Assembly (NCBI GenBank): GCA_001792895.1
Contig: MARA01000002.1
Location: 2,170,001-2,234,000, forward strand
DNA from: Lentinus brumalis
Lineage: Eukaryota > Basidiomycota > Agaricomycetes > Polyporales > Polyporaceae
Length of the DNA: 64,000 bases
Direction of reading: 5' to 3'
This document shows positions 36,866 to 49,502 of this stretch, piece by piece. How positions within the stretch are numbered: position 1 is the stretch's first letter; every line of letters starts with the position of its first letter. The notes under the pieces are model-generated. The model was not told the DNA's origin. It made no database searches and saw nothing but the letters and a program-made list of their open reading frames with translations. A program made the translations under genes and the position numbers.

Positions 36866-38435
36866 ATGCCGTCAATAGAGGGCATCGACAACTTCCTTGA
36901 CGAGCTTCCCAACGTTGATCGGCGGTCATGTCGGTTATTGGGTCCGACTGCTCTGGTGCGTTTGGACTTGAAGGCTAGCCAGGTGAAGAGCGGCGGGTGC
37001 TCATGGTGTGCGGATGTGTACAGATTGTACAGGGGCTCATGGGGGTGCTTGTCATCCTCTCTTTGGTCTATAAACGACATCGTGAGACCCCGAAGCGGCC
37101 GTGGAGAATATGGTACGTCTGCACGCCCCTTCATCCCGATACCCTGGTGCTTTTGGTGACCATTGGCTTGGATGTAGGCTCTTTGATGTTTCCAAGCAAA
37201 TTATTGGCCAAGCCTTCGTCCATGGGGTTAACGTACTCATCTCGGACGTTGTTTCGCACCTCTCCACCGCCAACGCCTGCGTTCTCTATTTCCTCAACAT
37301 CTTGATCGACACTACCTTCGGTGAGCTTTAGCGCGTCGTGCATGGTACAATAGCTTGACCAATTCGTGATAGGTGTCGGTGTCATCTACCTGATTCTGCA
37401 AGTTGCAACATACGTGCTTACGGAGAAGTTCCATCTCAAGGGGTTCGAATCTGGAGTTTATGGCACCCCTCCGTCCATCAACTATTGGTTCCGTCAGGCA
37501 GCCGTTTACGTCTTTGCCTTGACCACTATGAAGCTCCTTGTGGTGGCCGTCTTCGCTGCTCTCCCCGTCATATTCGACTTGGGCGAATGGCTGCTATCCT
37601 TCCTCGGGCCGAGTGATACCGCACAAGTCATTTTGTACGAAGTATGATTGACTTCCTGTCAGATGTGTTACTGACCACATCGCTCCTTGTGTGCAGCACC
37701 ATGGGCATCTTCCCAATATTCATGAACGTGCTGCAATTCTGGCTGATCGACTCCATCGTCAAGGGATCGACCAATTACTCTCCTTTGACCCTTGTGTCGG
37801 ACTCTCCCCGCAATTCCTTGGATCCTGATAGAGAACCACTTTTCCGCGCGTCAGAAGACGATGACGATGACGATGGTCTGCCGGCAAGGCACGACATAGA
37901 GAACCCTCGCCCTCGCTCGATTTCACGCTCGCAGTCCCACGAAATCGAAAGGCGTATGTCCTCCGGGGAATCGAAGTCCCTCGGCTCAGGGACGGCCACC
38001 GCCATTGCGTCTGGCTCTACCACGCCTGTACCAAAGGCTATTGACACAGGCGTGTCGACGCACGCATACCCGCCCGCTGGCACCGCAGGATCGCCGAATT
38101 CTGCCTCATCATCCCATACGTCCTCTAGCTCGATGAGTTCATCCTCGTTATCGCGAAGCCGACGACGTTCTCCTCCTCCGTCGCTGTCGCTCCAAGTTCG
38201 CAAGCCATCATACCCGGACATCGAGATCTCGAGGAGCGCTCCCCCAGAGGAAGACGAGATACCGCACGACAACGATGAGAAGTGGGCATCTTGGGGAGAC
38301 GACGATGAAGATGATTGGGCTGAGCGAGTGGGTGAGGAGGACTGGACTGGCCGCAGGATAGATGCAAGGAAGGAAGCGGTCGAGGACGCATGGAGAGGAC
38401 ATAGTGATACTGCGCACGCGCTCACAGTTTCTTGA
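36866..38435 (+). CDS. STIMATE-family membrane protein (fungal YPL162C/TMEM110 type)
   Basis: Exons 36866-36955, 37024-37112, 37178-37320, 37373-37634 and 37697-38435 give 440 aa. The family core is clear: GLMGVLVILSLVYKRHRE, KRPWRIWLFDVSKQIIGQAF, VHGVNVLISDVV, CVLYFLNILIDTTFGVGVIY, then FESGVYGTPPSINYWFRQAA, FALTTMKLLVVAVFAALPVI and TMGIFPIFMNVLQFWLIDSI. About five membrane helices are visible. In animals the family regulates ER-plasma-membrane contact and store-operated Ca2+ entry; the yeast member is a vacuolar membrane protein of unclear role. The cytosolic tail of about 200 residues is unusual: an Asp run (SEDDDDDDG), Ser-rich blocks and a Trp/Asp-rich end (KWASWGDDDEDDWAERVGEE). Family call is firm; role in this fungus is inferred. 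Confidence 0.88.
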
Positions 38436-38705
38436 AGACACGGCTTCGTTCTCTGGATCGGACTCATATGGTATTATATAGCTGTGTATGTGTAGTTTAA
38501 AACCCACGCTCAGAGGCTTTTTCGTCTTTATTAATTCGATGACGTTGATTACCGGATCGAGTAACTAGCAGCGCAGTGCAACGCGGTGCTCAGCAACGCC
38601 CGCCACATCTCCTTCTGCATTGTACGACGTGGAACCACGACTGCTGACGACCACCATACTCTGTATAATACTCCTCTTGCCTCACGGAACTAGACAACAC
38701 GAGCT

Positions 38706-41496
38706 ATGAGCTTCTTCCGGTCAAATCAACCAAATCAATCGCAACCCCCCGCGGGCCAGTACTCGCGTGTGCCGCCAGCCGATCCTATGAGGAGTGGTGG
38801 TCCTCAAAGAGTTCCCGCTCCACGCTATGAAGGTTATCCAGCAGCACCAGGAGGCCAGGAGAAGCGGAGTTATGACCGGAGGCCGCCACCACCGAGGGGA
38901 GGCGGGGGAGTGTATGTCACCGCGATTGCTCTTCCTAGAGTCCTCACCTCATGGACATGCTAGGTTCGCAGTGCAGAGCGCGCCCAGCGATCAGTTGGCA
39001 TTCACCAATTGTCTTATTGTGAATGAGGCGGACTTCCCGCAAGGGATGCACGTTCTGGTGAAGCAGGCCTATCCGCTTACAACTCGGTGCGCATGTTTGC
39101 CTCCACCTTGTGATGCGCCCTCATCCTGCTTCAGTCATGACAACACTGGCAAGATTACGCCTGGAACTATTGGTGCTTCGGCCACGCAACGGCAGTGGAT
39201 TGGTCTTTCGCTGACTGGAGACACCGTCACCGTCGAGCCGATGCCGGAGGACCCTCCGTACCTCGAGTCCTTGGACATCGAGGTCGGCTTCCTCAGGCGC
39301 GGTCTTGAAATCGCGGAAGCATTCTCCGCGGACGAGATGGCTGAGAACTGCCTCCGTGCCTTCAACGGTATGGTGTTCGCTGTCGGGGAGATCCTTCTCT
39401 TCGAATTCCACGGCCAGAAGCTCAAGGCGACCATCAAGGGTCTGCAGGTTGTCGATCTGCCTGGACAGCGGAGCAGCGCAACTCACTTCGGTATACTCAT
39501 GGAGAAGACTGACGTGACGATCATGAAAGCTGGAGATAGCTCGTTGAAGCTGAAGTCCAGCGCGAAGAAGTAGGCCTCCCCATTAAGCATACATGAGGAC
39601 CTCGTTGACCTGATCGTTGCGATTCACACAGGCCACCTCCGAATGCGATCCTTGCGCCAAACTTCAAGTTTGAGGACATGGGCATCGGTGGTCTTGACCA
39701 GGAGTTCAGCGCGATCTTCCGCCGTGCCTTCGCCTCGCGTGTCTTCCCGCCTGCTCTCGTCGACAAGCTCGGTATCACCCATGTCAAGGGTATTCTGCTG
39801 TTCGGACCCCCAGGCACGGGCAAGACCCTCATGGCTCGGCAGATCGGGAAGATGCTCAATGCGCGGGAACCAAAGATCGTGAACGGTCCTGAGATTCTGA
39901 ACAAATACGTGGGTGCATCGGAAGAAAACATTCGTAAGTTGTTTGCAGACGCGGAGAAGGAAGTGAGTGTTCGGTATGAATCTGGGGTCGATGCGGATAC
40001 TGAATAGTCGCAATGCTACAGTACAAGGAGAAGGGTGACGAGAGTGGCCTGCACATCATCATATTCGATGAGCTGGACGCGATTTGCAAGCAGCGTGGAT
40101 CGACTGGTGGCGGTACTGGTGTTGGCGATAGTGTTGTCAACCAGCTGCTCTCGAAGGTGCGTTGACAATCATCATCCTGGTGGTATACATCCATAATCCT
40201 TCGCTAGATGGATGGTGTCGATCAACTGAACAACATCCTTATCATCGGTATGACGAACCGTCTCGACATGATCGACGAAGCCCTCCTTCGCCCCGGTCGT
40301 CTCGAGGTTCACATGGAGATCTCGCTACCCGACGAGAAGGGTCGTGTGCAAATCCTCCAGATCCACACGTCCAAGATGCGTGCCAATGGCATCATGGACG
40401 ACGACGTCGACATAGTCGAGCTCGCCGCCCTGACGAAGAACTTCTCCGGAGCCGAGATTGCCGGTCTCGTGAAGAGCGCAACGAGTTTCGCGTTTTCCCG
40501 TCATGTCAAGGTCGGCACTCTCGCGGGCATCTCCGACGACGTCGAGAACATGCGGGTCAACAGGAGTGACTTTATGAACGCGCTCGAAGAAGTCCAGCCG
40601 GCGTTCGGTGTGTCGAAAGAGGAGCTGGAGCAGGTCGTGCAGAACGGCATCATCCACTACGGTCCTGTCGTCGACGAGATTCTCCGTACGGGCGAGCTTT
40701 TCGTCGACCAAGTACGCACCTCGACGCGCACGCCGCTCGTCAGCGTCCTGCTGCACGGTCCTCCAGGCACGGGCAAGACCGCGTTGGCCGCCACCATCGC
40801 GCAGGCGTCACAATTCCCATTCATGAAGCTGATCACGCCGGACAGCATGGTCGGCTTCTCGGAGGCTCAGAAGGTTGCGTCGATTGCGAAGGTCTTCCAG
40901 GACAGCTACAAGAGCCCGCTGAGTGTCATCGTCGTGGACAATCTCGAGCGGTTGCTGGGTAAGATCCGTGCAAGGAGATGAGTCGAACCCCAGTGCTGAT
41001 GAACCGTTGCTAGACTTCACGCCTATCGGCCCGCGGTTCTCCAACAGCGTGCTGCAGACACTCATGGTGCTTCTCGCGCGTCGCCCGCCAAAGGTAGAGT
41101 CGTCTCAATCAACTCAATCCGTATCCTCTTCTCACCCTGTATGTAATATAGGGCCGCCGCCTACTCATCCTAGCCACATCTTCCCTCCGCCCTGTCCTGA
41201 CCGACCTCGGCCTCAACGAGGTCTTCGATTCCGAGTTGCGTGTCCCGCCATTGGCATCCCTTCGTGCCATCGACATCGTGCTCCGGGAGGTGCAGCTGTT
41301 CCGCTCCGACGAAGAGCGGCGCCGCGCCATCGGCATGCTCGGGCAAGTCGGGTTCGCGCAGACCGACGACGAGGCAGACTCAGCGCGCACGAGTGTTGGC
41401 ATCAAGAAGCTGCTGAGCATGGTCGAGATGGCGAGGCAAGAGCCCGACGCGGTCGGAGAGCGGTTGACAAGTGCCCTGATGGGGCTGGGCATGTAG
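38706..41496 (+). CDS. SEC18: Sec18/NSF AAA+ ATPase
   Basis: Hexameric ATPase that, with Sec17/alpha-SNAP, takes apart SNARE complexes after membrane fusion. Eight exons beginning at 38706. The first about 70 residues are a Pro/Gln/Arg-rich extension. The N domain follows ([40 protein letters not shown]). The linker [20 protein letters not shown] leads into D1 with Walker A GPPGTGKT (at about 39808), Walker [11 protein letters not shown], the NSF motif [20 protein letters not shown] and arginine-finger region [18 protein letters not shown]2 has a second GPPGTGKT (at about 40758), [11 protein letters not shown] in place of Walker B, as in NSF, and ends [16 protein letters not shown]. All intron phases checked agree. 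D1 catalytic residues look intact. Confidence 0.97.
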
Positions 41497-41901
41497 AACG
41501 ACGATCTGTCGATTGCAGTACACTGTACAGATGTGCAATGGCACGATATCCTTGTACCGATGCCTCATGCGGAATAGCAACAGATCCCGGACCTGGGCCT
41601 GCTCGCCATACGGACAACGCGACAGCCAACCACAAGACGGCCGTTGTAAGGTATGTCAGAAGATCCTTGTTGAACCGATCGAGAACAACCGCATAGTATA
41701 CAAGCTAAAGCTACATTCGCCCCGTCCAGCTTAAATACCAGTGAGATAGCAGCACATAAACAGCAAAGCAACGACACAGCAAATCGTCTAGTAAGTACAT
41801 CTACCAGTGGTTGACCTCAGCGATACAGTATCGGCTACACGCACAGCCCGAGGAGCACGAGACGTATGAGAGAGGAGAGGAAGAGATGGTAAGCACCGGA
41901 C
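41497..41901. other. Convergent 3' intergenic region
   Basis: 405 bases between the stop codons of SEC18 and the F-box gene. 41690-41790 is AT-rich, with AATAAA-like strings on neither strand clearly placed. No gene was seen. Confidence 0.4.
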
Positions 41902-44036
41902 TCAGTGGACCAAAACAAGGCGGCCAACGTACCCTTCAAAGGTTGGCTCCGTGCAAACCACCTCGTCTATCCGCGTTTTTAGCCACTTGGTCACATCCGG
42001 GCCCAGCGCCGTACAGTCATACAGCTCCAGGTGCCGCAGCCGCAGCGGCGCGACCCCGTTGATGACCGTGCCCACGCCGGCGCCCCCGGTGTCCGGGTTC
42101 CGCGCCTCGACCATCTGCACGAGCTTCGCGACCCCGTCCCCGTGCGCGTGGCAGCCGCGCATGAGGAGCGTCGTGAGGTTCGGGCAGACCCACCGGTCCT
42201 GCCCGTTGTCGTCGTCTGGCGCGCTCAAGGCAGATATGAGCGGCTCGAGCGGCGCGGACCCGACCTGGAGCGCGGCGAGGCGGTCGAGCTCGGCGAGGAA
42301 GTGCCATGAGGCAACGCCTGCGCCTGAGCCCCAGTAAAAACCGGCATGTGGGCCGGTGTTCGAGCCGTACGAGAGCGACAGTCGAGTGAGAGGAGGGTTC
42401 CCGGAGCGTGTCAGAAGGGACGAGACGATATCCTCGACCGGGTCTCGAGCTTCGATGTCGAGGATCAGCGTGTCAAGTGAGGGCAACATGAGCGACTCCA
42501 CCAGATTGGAGAGTAGGTAGTGGCCGCCTAGGTTCAGAGTTTTCAGTTCCGTCAGCGTACAGGGCATCAGGGGCAGAACTGGTGGATTTGGTGATGCGAA
42601 GTGCAGCGACAGCGATTCGAGCTGGGGATTCGCTGCCACGATGTGCAGTATGCGGTCCAACGCAATGTGGACCGTTGGCAAGCTTCGTAGCTGCAGATTA
42701 CGAAGGTTCCGCAGCATAGGAGAAGACCACTTGAACGGTACGTGCTGCAGCGTCAGCGTCTTGAGGTTGCCGAGGTCGAAGTTCGCGTTTACTGGAGCAG
42801 AAGGTAGCCACTTCCAGTCCCCGTAGAACGCGTGGTCACTGCAGGAAACTTCGAACTCGTGCAGTAGCGGAGCATCGCCTGTGCCGCAGGTCGCATGAGT
42901 TCAGCGGGCCTATCTCGCGTGAGCGCATGCATGGCTCACCTTCGATGGCCTTGAGGGCGGCGATTGACAGGAACTGTTTGTCAAACTTGAAGATAAATCG
43001 CTCCCAGCGGGGCATCTGCTCGACGAGATAGTAGAACGCAATGTGTCCCCAGTGCATGTTCTTCCGCAAACGCTGCTGGGAAGGCATGGTCCGCTCCGGG
43101 TTGGCCAGTAGTGGTGGCATGTCCCATTCGCTGGTATGCGACGGCGACGGCGGCACAGGTCCCACAGTGTCGGCTGGGACTACGGCTTGCACTGGGACCA
43201 TGTGCACGCTCTGGTGCGCGCCCCCTATCTGGAGGTGTAGCGCAGTCCCGCCTGCGGCCGGTGCTGCTGCTGTGTGGAGGAGAGGGGGCGGCGTCGTCCA
43301 CCCACCGCCCGTAACCCAAGGATCCCCAGCGGCATGGGGTGGAGGCAGTGAGAGGTAGCGCCGACGCGAGAGGCCATCCGCGGTAGGGTGCGAGCGGAGG
43401 ACGATTTCAATGTCGAGCGGAACGGTGCGCCCTGATCGCTCCAGCCAGAGGCGGATTGTCTCCGCAGAGGACGCATGCGAAGTGACCAAGCGTATCTGGC
43501 AAGGCGGATGGTCAGCGGGCATGCAGCGGGGAAGGGCTTCTCACGCTGCAGGAACGGTATGAATGTTGCCCAAACGGAGGCGACTGCGAGCGGGAGGGGC
43601 GCAATAGCAGGCGTGGGTCATACGAACTGCAGCGCGGGGGCAGCTGGGGAGGCGAAGGACATACCTTGGACCACAGTTTGGGCATAGATAGCGCAAGTCT
43701 CCGCCATAACATACACACGGCGGAGAGGATCCATGCGGACGTTGCGGAGTCCTCGAAGACGTACGTGAATATGTGGCGGAGGAGCTCGTGAGGAAGTCGC
43801 TTGAAGGGAGAGACATAGGCCTTGGCGTGCGCGAGCTTGTCTTCGAGGGCGGCGAGCTCCCTCTCCATCTCGCGGATTGTGCACTGCCGCTCGTCGACGA
43901 TGCGGGCGAGGGCATCACGCGCGTCCTGGAGCTGTCGCTCGAGGGCCTTGGCGTCGTGACCGTAGGAGACAAGCTGGGCGCGGGCGTGGGCGATGGCGGC
44001 CTCTGTGGGAGGCTCTGGATAGTCGAGGGAGTACAT
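41902..44036 (-). CDS. F-box protein with C-terminal leucine-rich-like region
   Basis: Probable substrate receptor of an SCF ubiquitin ligase. The start used is the ATG at 44034-44036 (MYSLDYPEPPTEAAIAHARA). A short coiled coil (DARDALARIVDERQCTIREM, ELAALEDKLAHAKAYVSP) precedes the F-box FKRLPHELLRHIFTYVFED to MPKLWSKI. An intron of about 170 nt, longer than most here, follows. The next exon holds RLVTSHASSAETIRLWLERS and a Pro/Gly-rich insert. A further short intron leads to a series of leucine-rich-type repeats (LRNLRNLQLRSLPTVHIALD; LKTLNLGGHYLLSNLVESLM; LRHLELYDCTALGPDVTKWL). The layout (coiled coil, F-box, divergent LRRs) is common in expanded Agaricomycete F-box families. Its target cannot be predicted. 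Confidence 0.8.
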
Positions 44037-44325
44037 GATACGGCGGAGAGGAGGGAGTGAAGGGAAAGCGGGGAGACGGGGTGGACGCCAGAGCCGCATG
44101 CCCTTCATACTCTCACCCCACGTGCCCCTCCCCGGACTGCTCCCGCAGCGCCTCTCCCGCCTAGTAACACAGTCCTCGTACATCGTTTGCAGTCGTCTGC
44201 TTGCTCTGCGCCTGCCATAGCAACAGCGGGGCGCGCGGGTATGCATATGTACTTTACAACTCGCCGGACCACATTCACTACCTCCGTGAAACCTGTCCGT
44301 CGTCGTGCACGGAGCATGCGCGACC

Positions 44326-45405
44326 TCAATGCGCGATTCCGTTCACCCCCGGTCCGTCCAACTCCATCACGCTATCCTCATCCACGCTGTGGTCGGCCGA
44401 CTCTGCAACGGACGAAACCTCGTCGTCGTCCTCCTCCATGAGTTTCTTGGCCACCTGTCAGAAGTCACGGTTGTCAGTAAAGCTCCGTTGCCGCAACGCC
44501 ACAGGCCACTGATACGCACCTTCATTGCTTCCGCCTCGTTCGAATAGTGCCTCCCGCGCGCCCGCACGAATGCTGCATGCTTCAGAGCGGCTGCATGCAC
44601 GCACACGCCCAACGATGCCGCGCGAACAGATCAGCACGATGTCAAGGAGGGCACGAAACAAGGAGGGCACGCACTCTCTTCGTCCATCTCCTCGTCGAAC
44701 TCCACCTCATCCCCCGGCTGCCGCCCGTCCAGCCGGATGACCTCCCGCGCCTCGTTCGGCAGATTGAAACTTGTGCTCCGGCTCGAGCTCCTGCTCGTCC
44801 GCCCGCCCGGTGTCGACGAGCGCCCCGTGCTTGAGAACGACGTCCGGCGCGAGGGAGGACCAGACCCGCCGCCCGTCGCCCCCGTGCTGCTCACAGGCGA
44901 CATCGAGCGCACTGGCGATACTGGGCTTACGATCTGTTGACCGCCGAGATCAAGCGATGGGATGTCTATGTGTCGTGTCGTGTTCGGCAGAGCGCATGTC
45001 GCGCAGAGGGGGTGATGTCCGCGGGGATGGCCATGCGACAGACCCGACCGATGAATGGACGGCAACGATCAGCGAAAGGGGTACACAGACATCTCGTGCT
45101 AGGATATGTACGTACCGCTTTCGACGGTGTCCGTTTCGGCGTTGTATCGCACGTAGGGAGTCTTGGGCTCTGTGATCTTCATATGGCTGTCCTTCTGCGC
45201 CTCGGTGAGCGCGAGGTTCTCCTCGTCCCACTGCAGGCTGCTGGACCATCAGTCGGCCTCAGTTTGAGACATATCGATTATGAACTCACTGCTGTGTGCC
45301 CCCGGGCGTCGCTGGCGGTGCATTCTTCAGAATGCCCTTTGGCTTCGAGTTGGAACGGGACATGGCGGGCTGGGTGGACTCAAGTGCAGGCTGTTCTGAG
45401 GCCAT
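44326..45405 (-). CDS. GLC8: Protein phosphatase 1 regulator Glc8 / inhibitor-2
   Basis: Small disordered regulator of the PP1 catalytic subunit. The start is the ATG at 45403-45405, [12 protein letters not shown]. The SILK-type docking motif appears as [11 protein letters not shown]. After the first intron come [20 protein letters not shown] and [15 protein letters not shown]; the TP site matches the GSK3/Pho85-type phosphorylation site of inhibitor-2. A Ser/Thr-rich linker ([20 protein letters not shown]) follows, then [11 protein letters not shown], and the conserved helix [17 protein letters not shown] corresponds to the HYNEG region that covers the PP1 active site. The acidic end is [19 protein letters not shown] to GVNGIAH. 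It has five exons; the junction before FVRARG uses the acceptor that keeps the frame. Confidence 0.9.
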
Positions 45406-45875
45406 CGTTGTTCAATCTGGAGGTAGCAGATCCAATATAAGAAGTCGAGCAGCGAGAGAGCGCAAGAAAGACAAGATGTGGCACAGAGAGCAAAGCAGAG
45501 GAAGGCGATTGCGGTTAGATACAGTAGATTGGTGAGGCAATGTGACATGTGCGGCGAGGTTAGGGTCGTGGAGCCCGCGTTTCCCCACTCAGCGGCACCC
45601 CTCCCCCTGCCTCCGCTGCAGCCAGCTGCGGTCCCCCTGTGTGATCTGCATGATCCTCTCTCTTGACTTGCCAGTTGTACACCATGGGTATACATAGCTA
45701 CAGTATGTGCGTCATATTTATGGACGCGTCTATGGACGAAACGGATCGCTAGCCATGTACACCGAGTGCAGCCGCTGCACGGGTGAGTGCGATACAACAC
45801 AAAGCCCAAGAAACACAAGTAACGGCCAGTAAGACCGGCTGGAAAGGAACGTTCGTATCATGAACGCCCTCAGAG
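45406..45875. other. Intergenic region between two minus-strand genes
   Basis: 470 bases that should contain the GLC8 promoter and the UBE2O 3' UTR. The plus strand is purine-rich at 45420-45540 (the GLC8 leader, C/T-rich on its own strand). No gene was seen. Confidence 0.4.
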
Positions 45876-48800
45876 TCATGCTTTAGGCCCATCGGGCGCA
45901 GGGCGTGCGTCCAGCAGCGCCTGCAGCTTAGCCAGTGTCCGTTCAAGAGTGATGATCCCTCCACCAGATAGCCGTGGCACCGCAAGCTCGCGGTCTGCCT
46001 CCGTGTCCTCTTTCGTCGCCTTGCTCTTCTCGATCAGAGCCCGCGCGTCGTCCACCACCTTCTTCAGCTTCCCCTTCGTGTAGTAGAACCAGTGCAGCTC
46101 GGCCTCGAGTCCGCCGAGCGGAATCTCGAGCGCACGACGGACGAACCCTCGTGAGAGAACGAAGGCCTTCTCGTTGTACAATCGACTGCAGACTTGTCAG
46201 TTAGCCTCTCACCATAACGCCGCGCGAAGAGCTCACCTGTTCACCATGCCGTCTTCCGTTCCTCTCAGCTTCTCATACGCCGGCTCGCAGAACCACCTAA
46301 CACCAGCTCAGGCAAGGAAAGCAAGAAGACAAGAAACGAGGACACGCACGGTTCCTTCACAAGCACAAGGCCCTGAATCGACACGAACGCCTGCAACAGG
46401 GACGATCGCGCTGCGCTCCAGGACTCGCTCTTGTCGCCAGCCCACGTTCCGAGGATCGACAGACACACCTTCCCCTCCTCGTACAAATTCGGGTTCACTA
46501 TCACAAGCCCGCGTCAACCTCATGCATCTCGGGCCTTCGCACGGCAGACGATCGACGCACCTCGTCCGTTCCCGTTCGTCCAGCTCAGGAAGTGGGCTAT
46601 CGGCGGCGTCTGCGGGAAGTTCGAGTCCAGCATCCAGTCGATGACGAACGGCGCGTTCTCGTAGGGCGTGTTCTCAGGCCCGATGATCAGCGATCGCAGC
46701 AAGTCCGATCGGTCTTCGTACGTGCGCACGAGGATCGAGTCTGCCACGCGAAGAAGAATGAGTTACACAACGATCAAACTGTCGGTCCGTGCATGCATCG
46801 AACGAGCGAACGTACCTGGTAGACTGCTCCGGAGGGCTTTGTACTCTTTTGAGAGCCGGGTCAAGAACTGCCGAGATGGTTGTGCAGGGGTAGAGCTGTA
46901 GAAGGCGTGGTCGACAGGTGCTTCGGGCAAGACCTCAAAGCGCTTCCAGGGCGAGTCGCTCGACCCTTCCTCCGTATCATCCTCGATGTCCATTGCGTCC
47001 TTCGGTACGTCCGGAGACTGTGGTCGACCGCTGGAGGACTTCGGTCGTGAATCGTCTGGCTGTGATGGTGGCTGCGCGGTCTCGACATGTAACGGAGGAA
47101 TGACCGTATCGGTCGACGGCGACCATTCCCCACTTGCCTCCTCAACGTCCATCACGTCGTGCATCTCCTCATCCTCACCCTCGTCAGCTGACTCCCACTC
47201 GTCGCCGTCGTCAGCGGCGCCCTCTACCCAGCGCCCATCTTCGTCCATTTCCCATACCTCAACCTCTTCGCCCTCGTCCATCGCTCCCTCCTCATCTCCC
47301 CAGAGGTCCTCAAGCTGTTCCACGCTGTCGTACAATCGCGTCAGCCTGGACAAGGGCACGGTGATCTTTTCCCCATGCGGCAACATCACTTCGATCGTTC
47401 CGTCGAGATGCAGCTGAAGTGGGAGAAATGAGTACAAGCCAGGATATGAGTTTGGAGCACACTCACGTCTAGAACCTCGCCGAACCAGGCCAACGAGGTG
47501 TCGCCCTTCTCCGGCCGCTTGAAAGGAGGCTCCTCGACGCTCCCCTCTTTGCCACGATTCTCCGCGATACGCGTTCCGATGTTGGCAATATCGCGGCGCC
47601 AGCCGCCAAGGCGCCCATCGGGGCCGACGGTTGGCGGATCCCGTGCCCACTCCTCTACTTCGCCTATTCGAGGGACCATGGGCGGCTCGACGCCGTTGGT
47701 CGTGCCTTCCCGGTGGATGAAGACGAGGTCACCACGGCGCACGCCCAGACCATCGTTCGAGGGGGAGACCGCGGACCAATCGCTCGTCCCGTGCGGGTCG
47801 AGCTCGAGCACCGAGGCAAGCTCAATCGCCCCTGTCGCCACCACGAGAACCTGCGCAGTACGCTCCCGTGCGTTTACGGATTGGACTACTACATGTTGCT
47901 TTGAGTCTTCTGTTTTCCAGATGACGTGATCTCCAGGCCTGCGTAGCGCTATTGAGTGGCATCCTGTAAGGGAAAGGTCTAAAGTACTCACCAACAGTCG
48001 TACTCATCAGGATTCAGGTAAGGCACTGTATTACGGGTTTCCAGGACCTCCCGGGTGCCGTCCTGCCACAGAACCTCCACAGTACTCTTCGTCTCCTGCA
48101 CGATGTATGCATCCACAGAGATGACACCGTGTGCCTCGGAAGACTTTCCATGTTGCGTCGCACGGACGAATGTGTTGTCCTTGAGCCGTACACGGTCACC
48201 AACGCGGAGGGCTTGCTCCGCTCGCCTGGACACGACCGTGAGCTTGCCAAGGTCCGAGCCATACCAAATGCGCTGTGGACGGGGCTTCGCATCCGCCTCC
48301 TCAGGAGTCAGCTGTCGAGAATGTACATAAGTAAGGCAACAGCTGATAGTACAGAACGGAGGGACGCACCGATTGATTGATAGCTAGCCAGGATATTGCA
48401 AGAACAGTGCGCTTGACAGAGACCACCGTGTCCTCGGTGCTTGGTCTCGTGCTGCCCAATAGGAAGCCGAAGAGTCCCTGCACAGTAGACATAGGCTGTG
48501 GCAGAATATCCTGGACAAAAAAGTAATGAGTTTGGGGGAAGTCAGTACGGTGAACACACGTACGGGTCCTTTCTCTCCGATTGCCAATCGAGCGGTCAGC
48601 TCGGGCAGCCGGATCATGTTACCGCCGGCAACTTCGATCCATGCTTCATCGAACATCTAGCATTCCGACGGTCAGCGCCATCATGCGATGAGAACGAAGG
48701 GACGCTCGAGCACGGACCTCGATAACCTGTCAATGTTCATAGTTGAATCATGCCACGATACGGAATGAGCAATACCATTAGATCGTACCTGACCAACCCA

Positions 48801-49502
48801 ATCGTTGTACACGACGTAGTCACCCATGTCCACCTCCACAGCAGACTCGACGTCGTGCTCAGTCACCCACGAGGGGAATGGCTCTCCGCTGATTGCATGC
48901 TCGAGCCGCCCGCGTACGTTTACGCTACAGTACGGTCGCAAGGATAAGCATTCATGCAGACAGACCAAGTGATAGCTAGCATAGAGGGGTGAACGAGTGA
49001 AATAGAGTGACGAACCTGGTGACTATCCCTGAGCGCACATCATCCACGCTGCGTTTGAGCAGATCGCCTGGTTGGTACATGCGATCCACGAGTTCCAACG
49101 TATCCTCGGAGATGATCTCCCGCACGGGCCGCGGAAAATAAGACACTCCAACCTCGCCCTGTACCAGTGGAGGTTTGCATGATAGCGAGAGTGTGTATCG
49201 TGGGGTGACGTACCTGGACAAGTGCCCTCATGAGAGGATCAGCGTTATCGGCTGGTGCAGGAAGGTCTTCGGCGTCCTGCCAACACCTCTGGAGAAGCGC
49301 AAAGACTATGACATACTCAGCCTCGGACTGTTGCAGGCGGACTTACCACGACCACGCCGAAGGTATTCGGATCATCCTTGCGCTTCACGATGTCCTCTTG
49401 GTAGAACTAGAGCATCGCCGCACGCGCAGTGAGGGTCTGACCGCCAAAAGCTATTTTACAGACGTACTTTCGCTGCAGCTCGTTTCTGGGTTGCGGGGCC
49501 AT
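45876..49502 (-). CDS. UBE2O: UBE2O-type giant E2/E3 hybrid ubiquitin-conjugating enzyme
   Basis: Large ubiquitin-conjugating enzyme of about 1,000 aa with many exons. The N-terminal two-thirds hold SH3/KOW-like conserved segments: [76 protein letters not shown] and [19 protein letters not shown]. An acidic block follows ([20 protein letters not shown]). The UBC domain near the C-terminus has [34 protein letters not shown] and the catalytic Cys in [18 protein letters not shown], followed by [21 protein letters not shown] helical tail ends PAPDGPKA. Family members ubiquitinate orphan basic and ribosomal proteins. The start at 49502 ([13 protein letters not shown]) depends on a weak GTCTGT donor; the preceding frame is less certain than the rest. 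Confidence 0.9.

Noticed and set aside
37440..37460. tRNA-like T-loop string GGTTCGAATC
   Set aside because: It lies inside the STIMATE-type coding exon (KGFESGVYG) and has no matching acceptor stem or anticodon arm around it.
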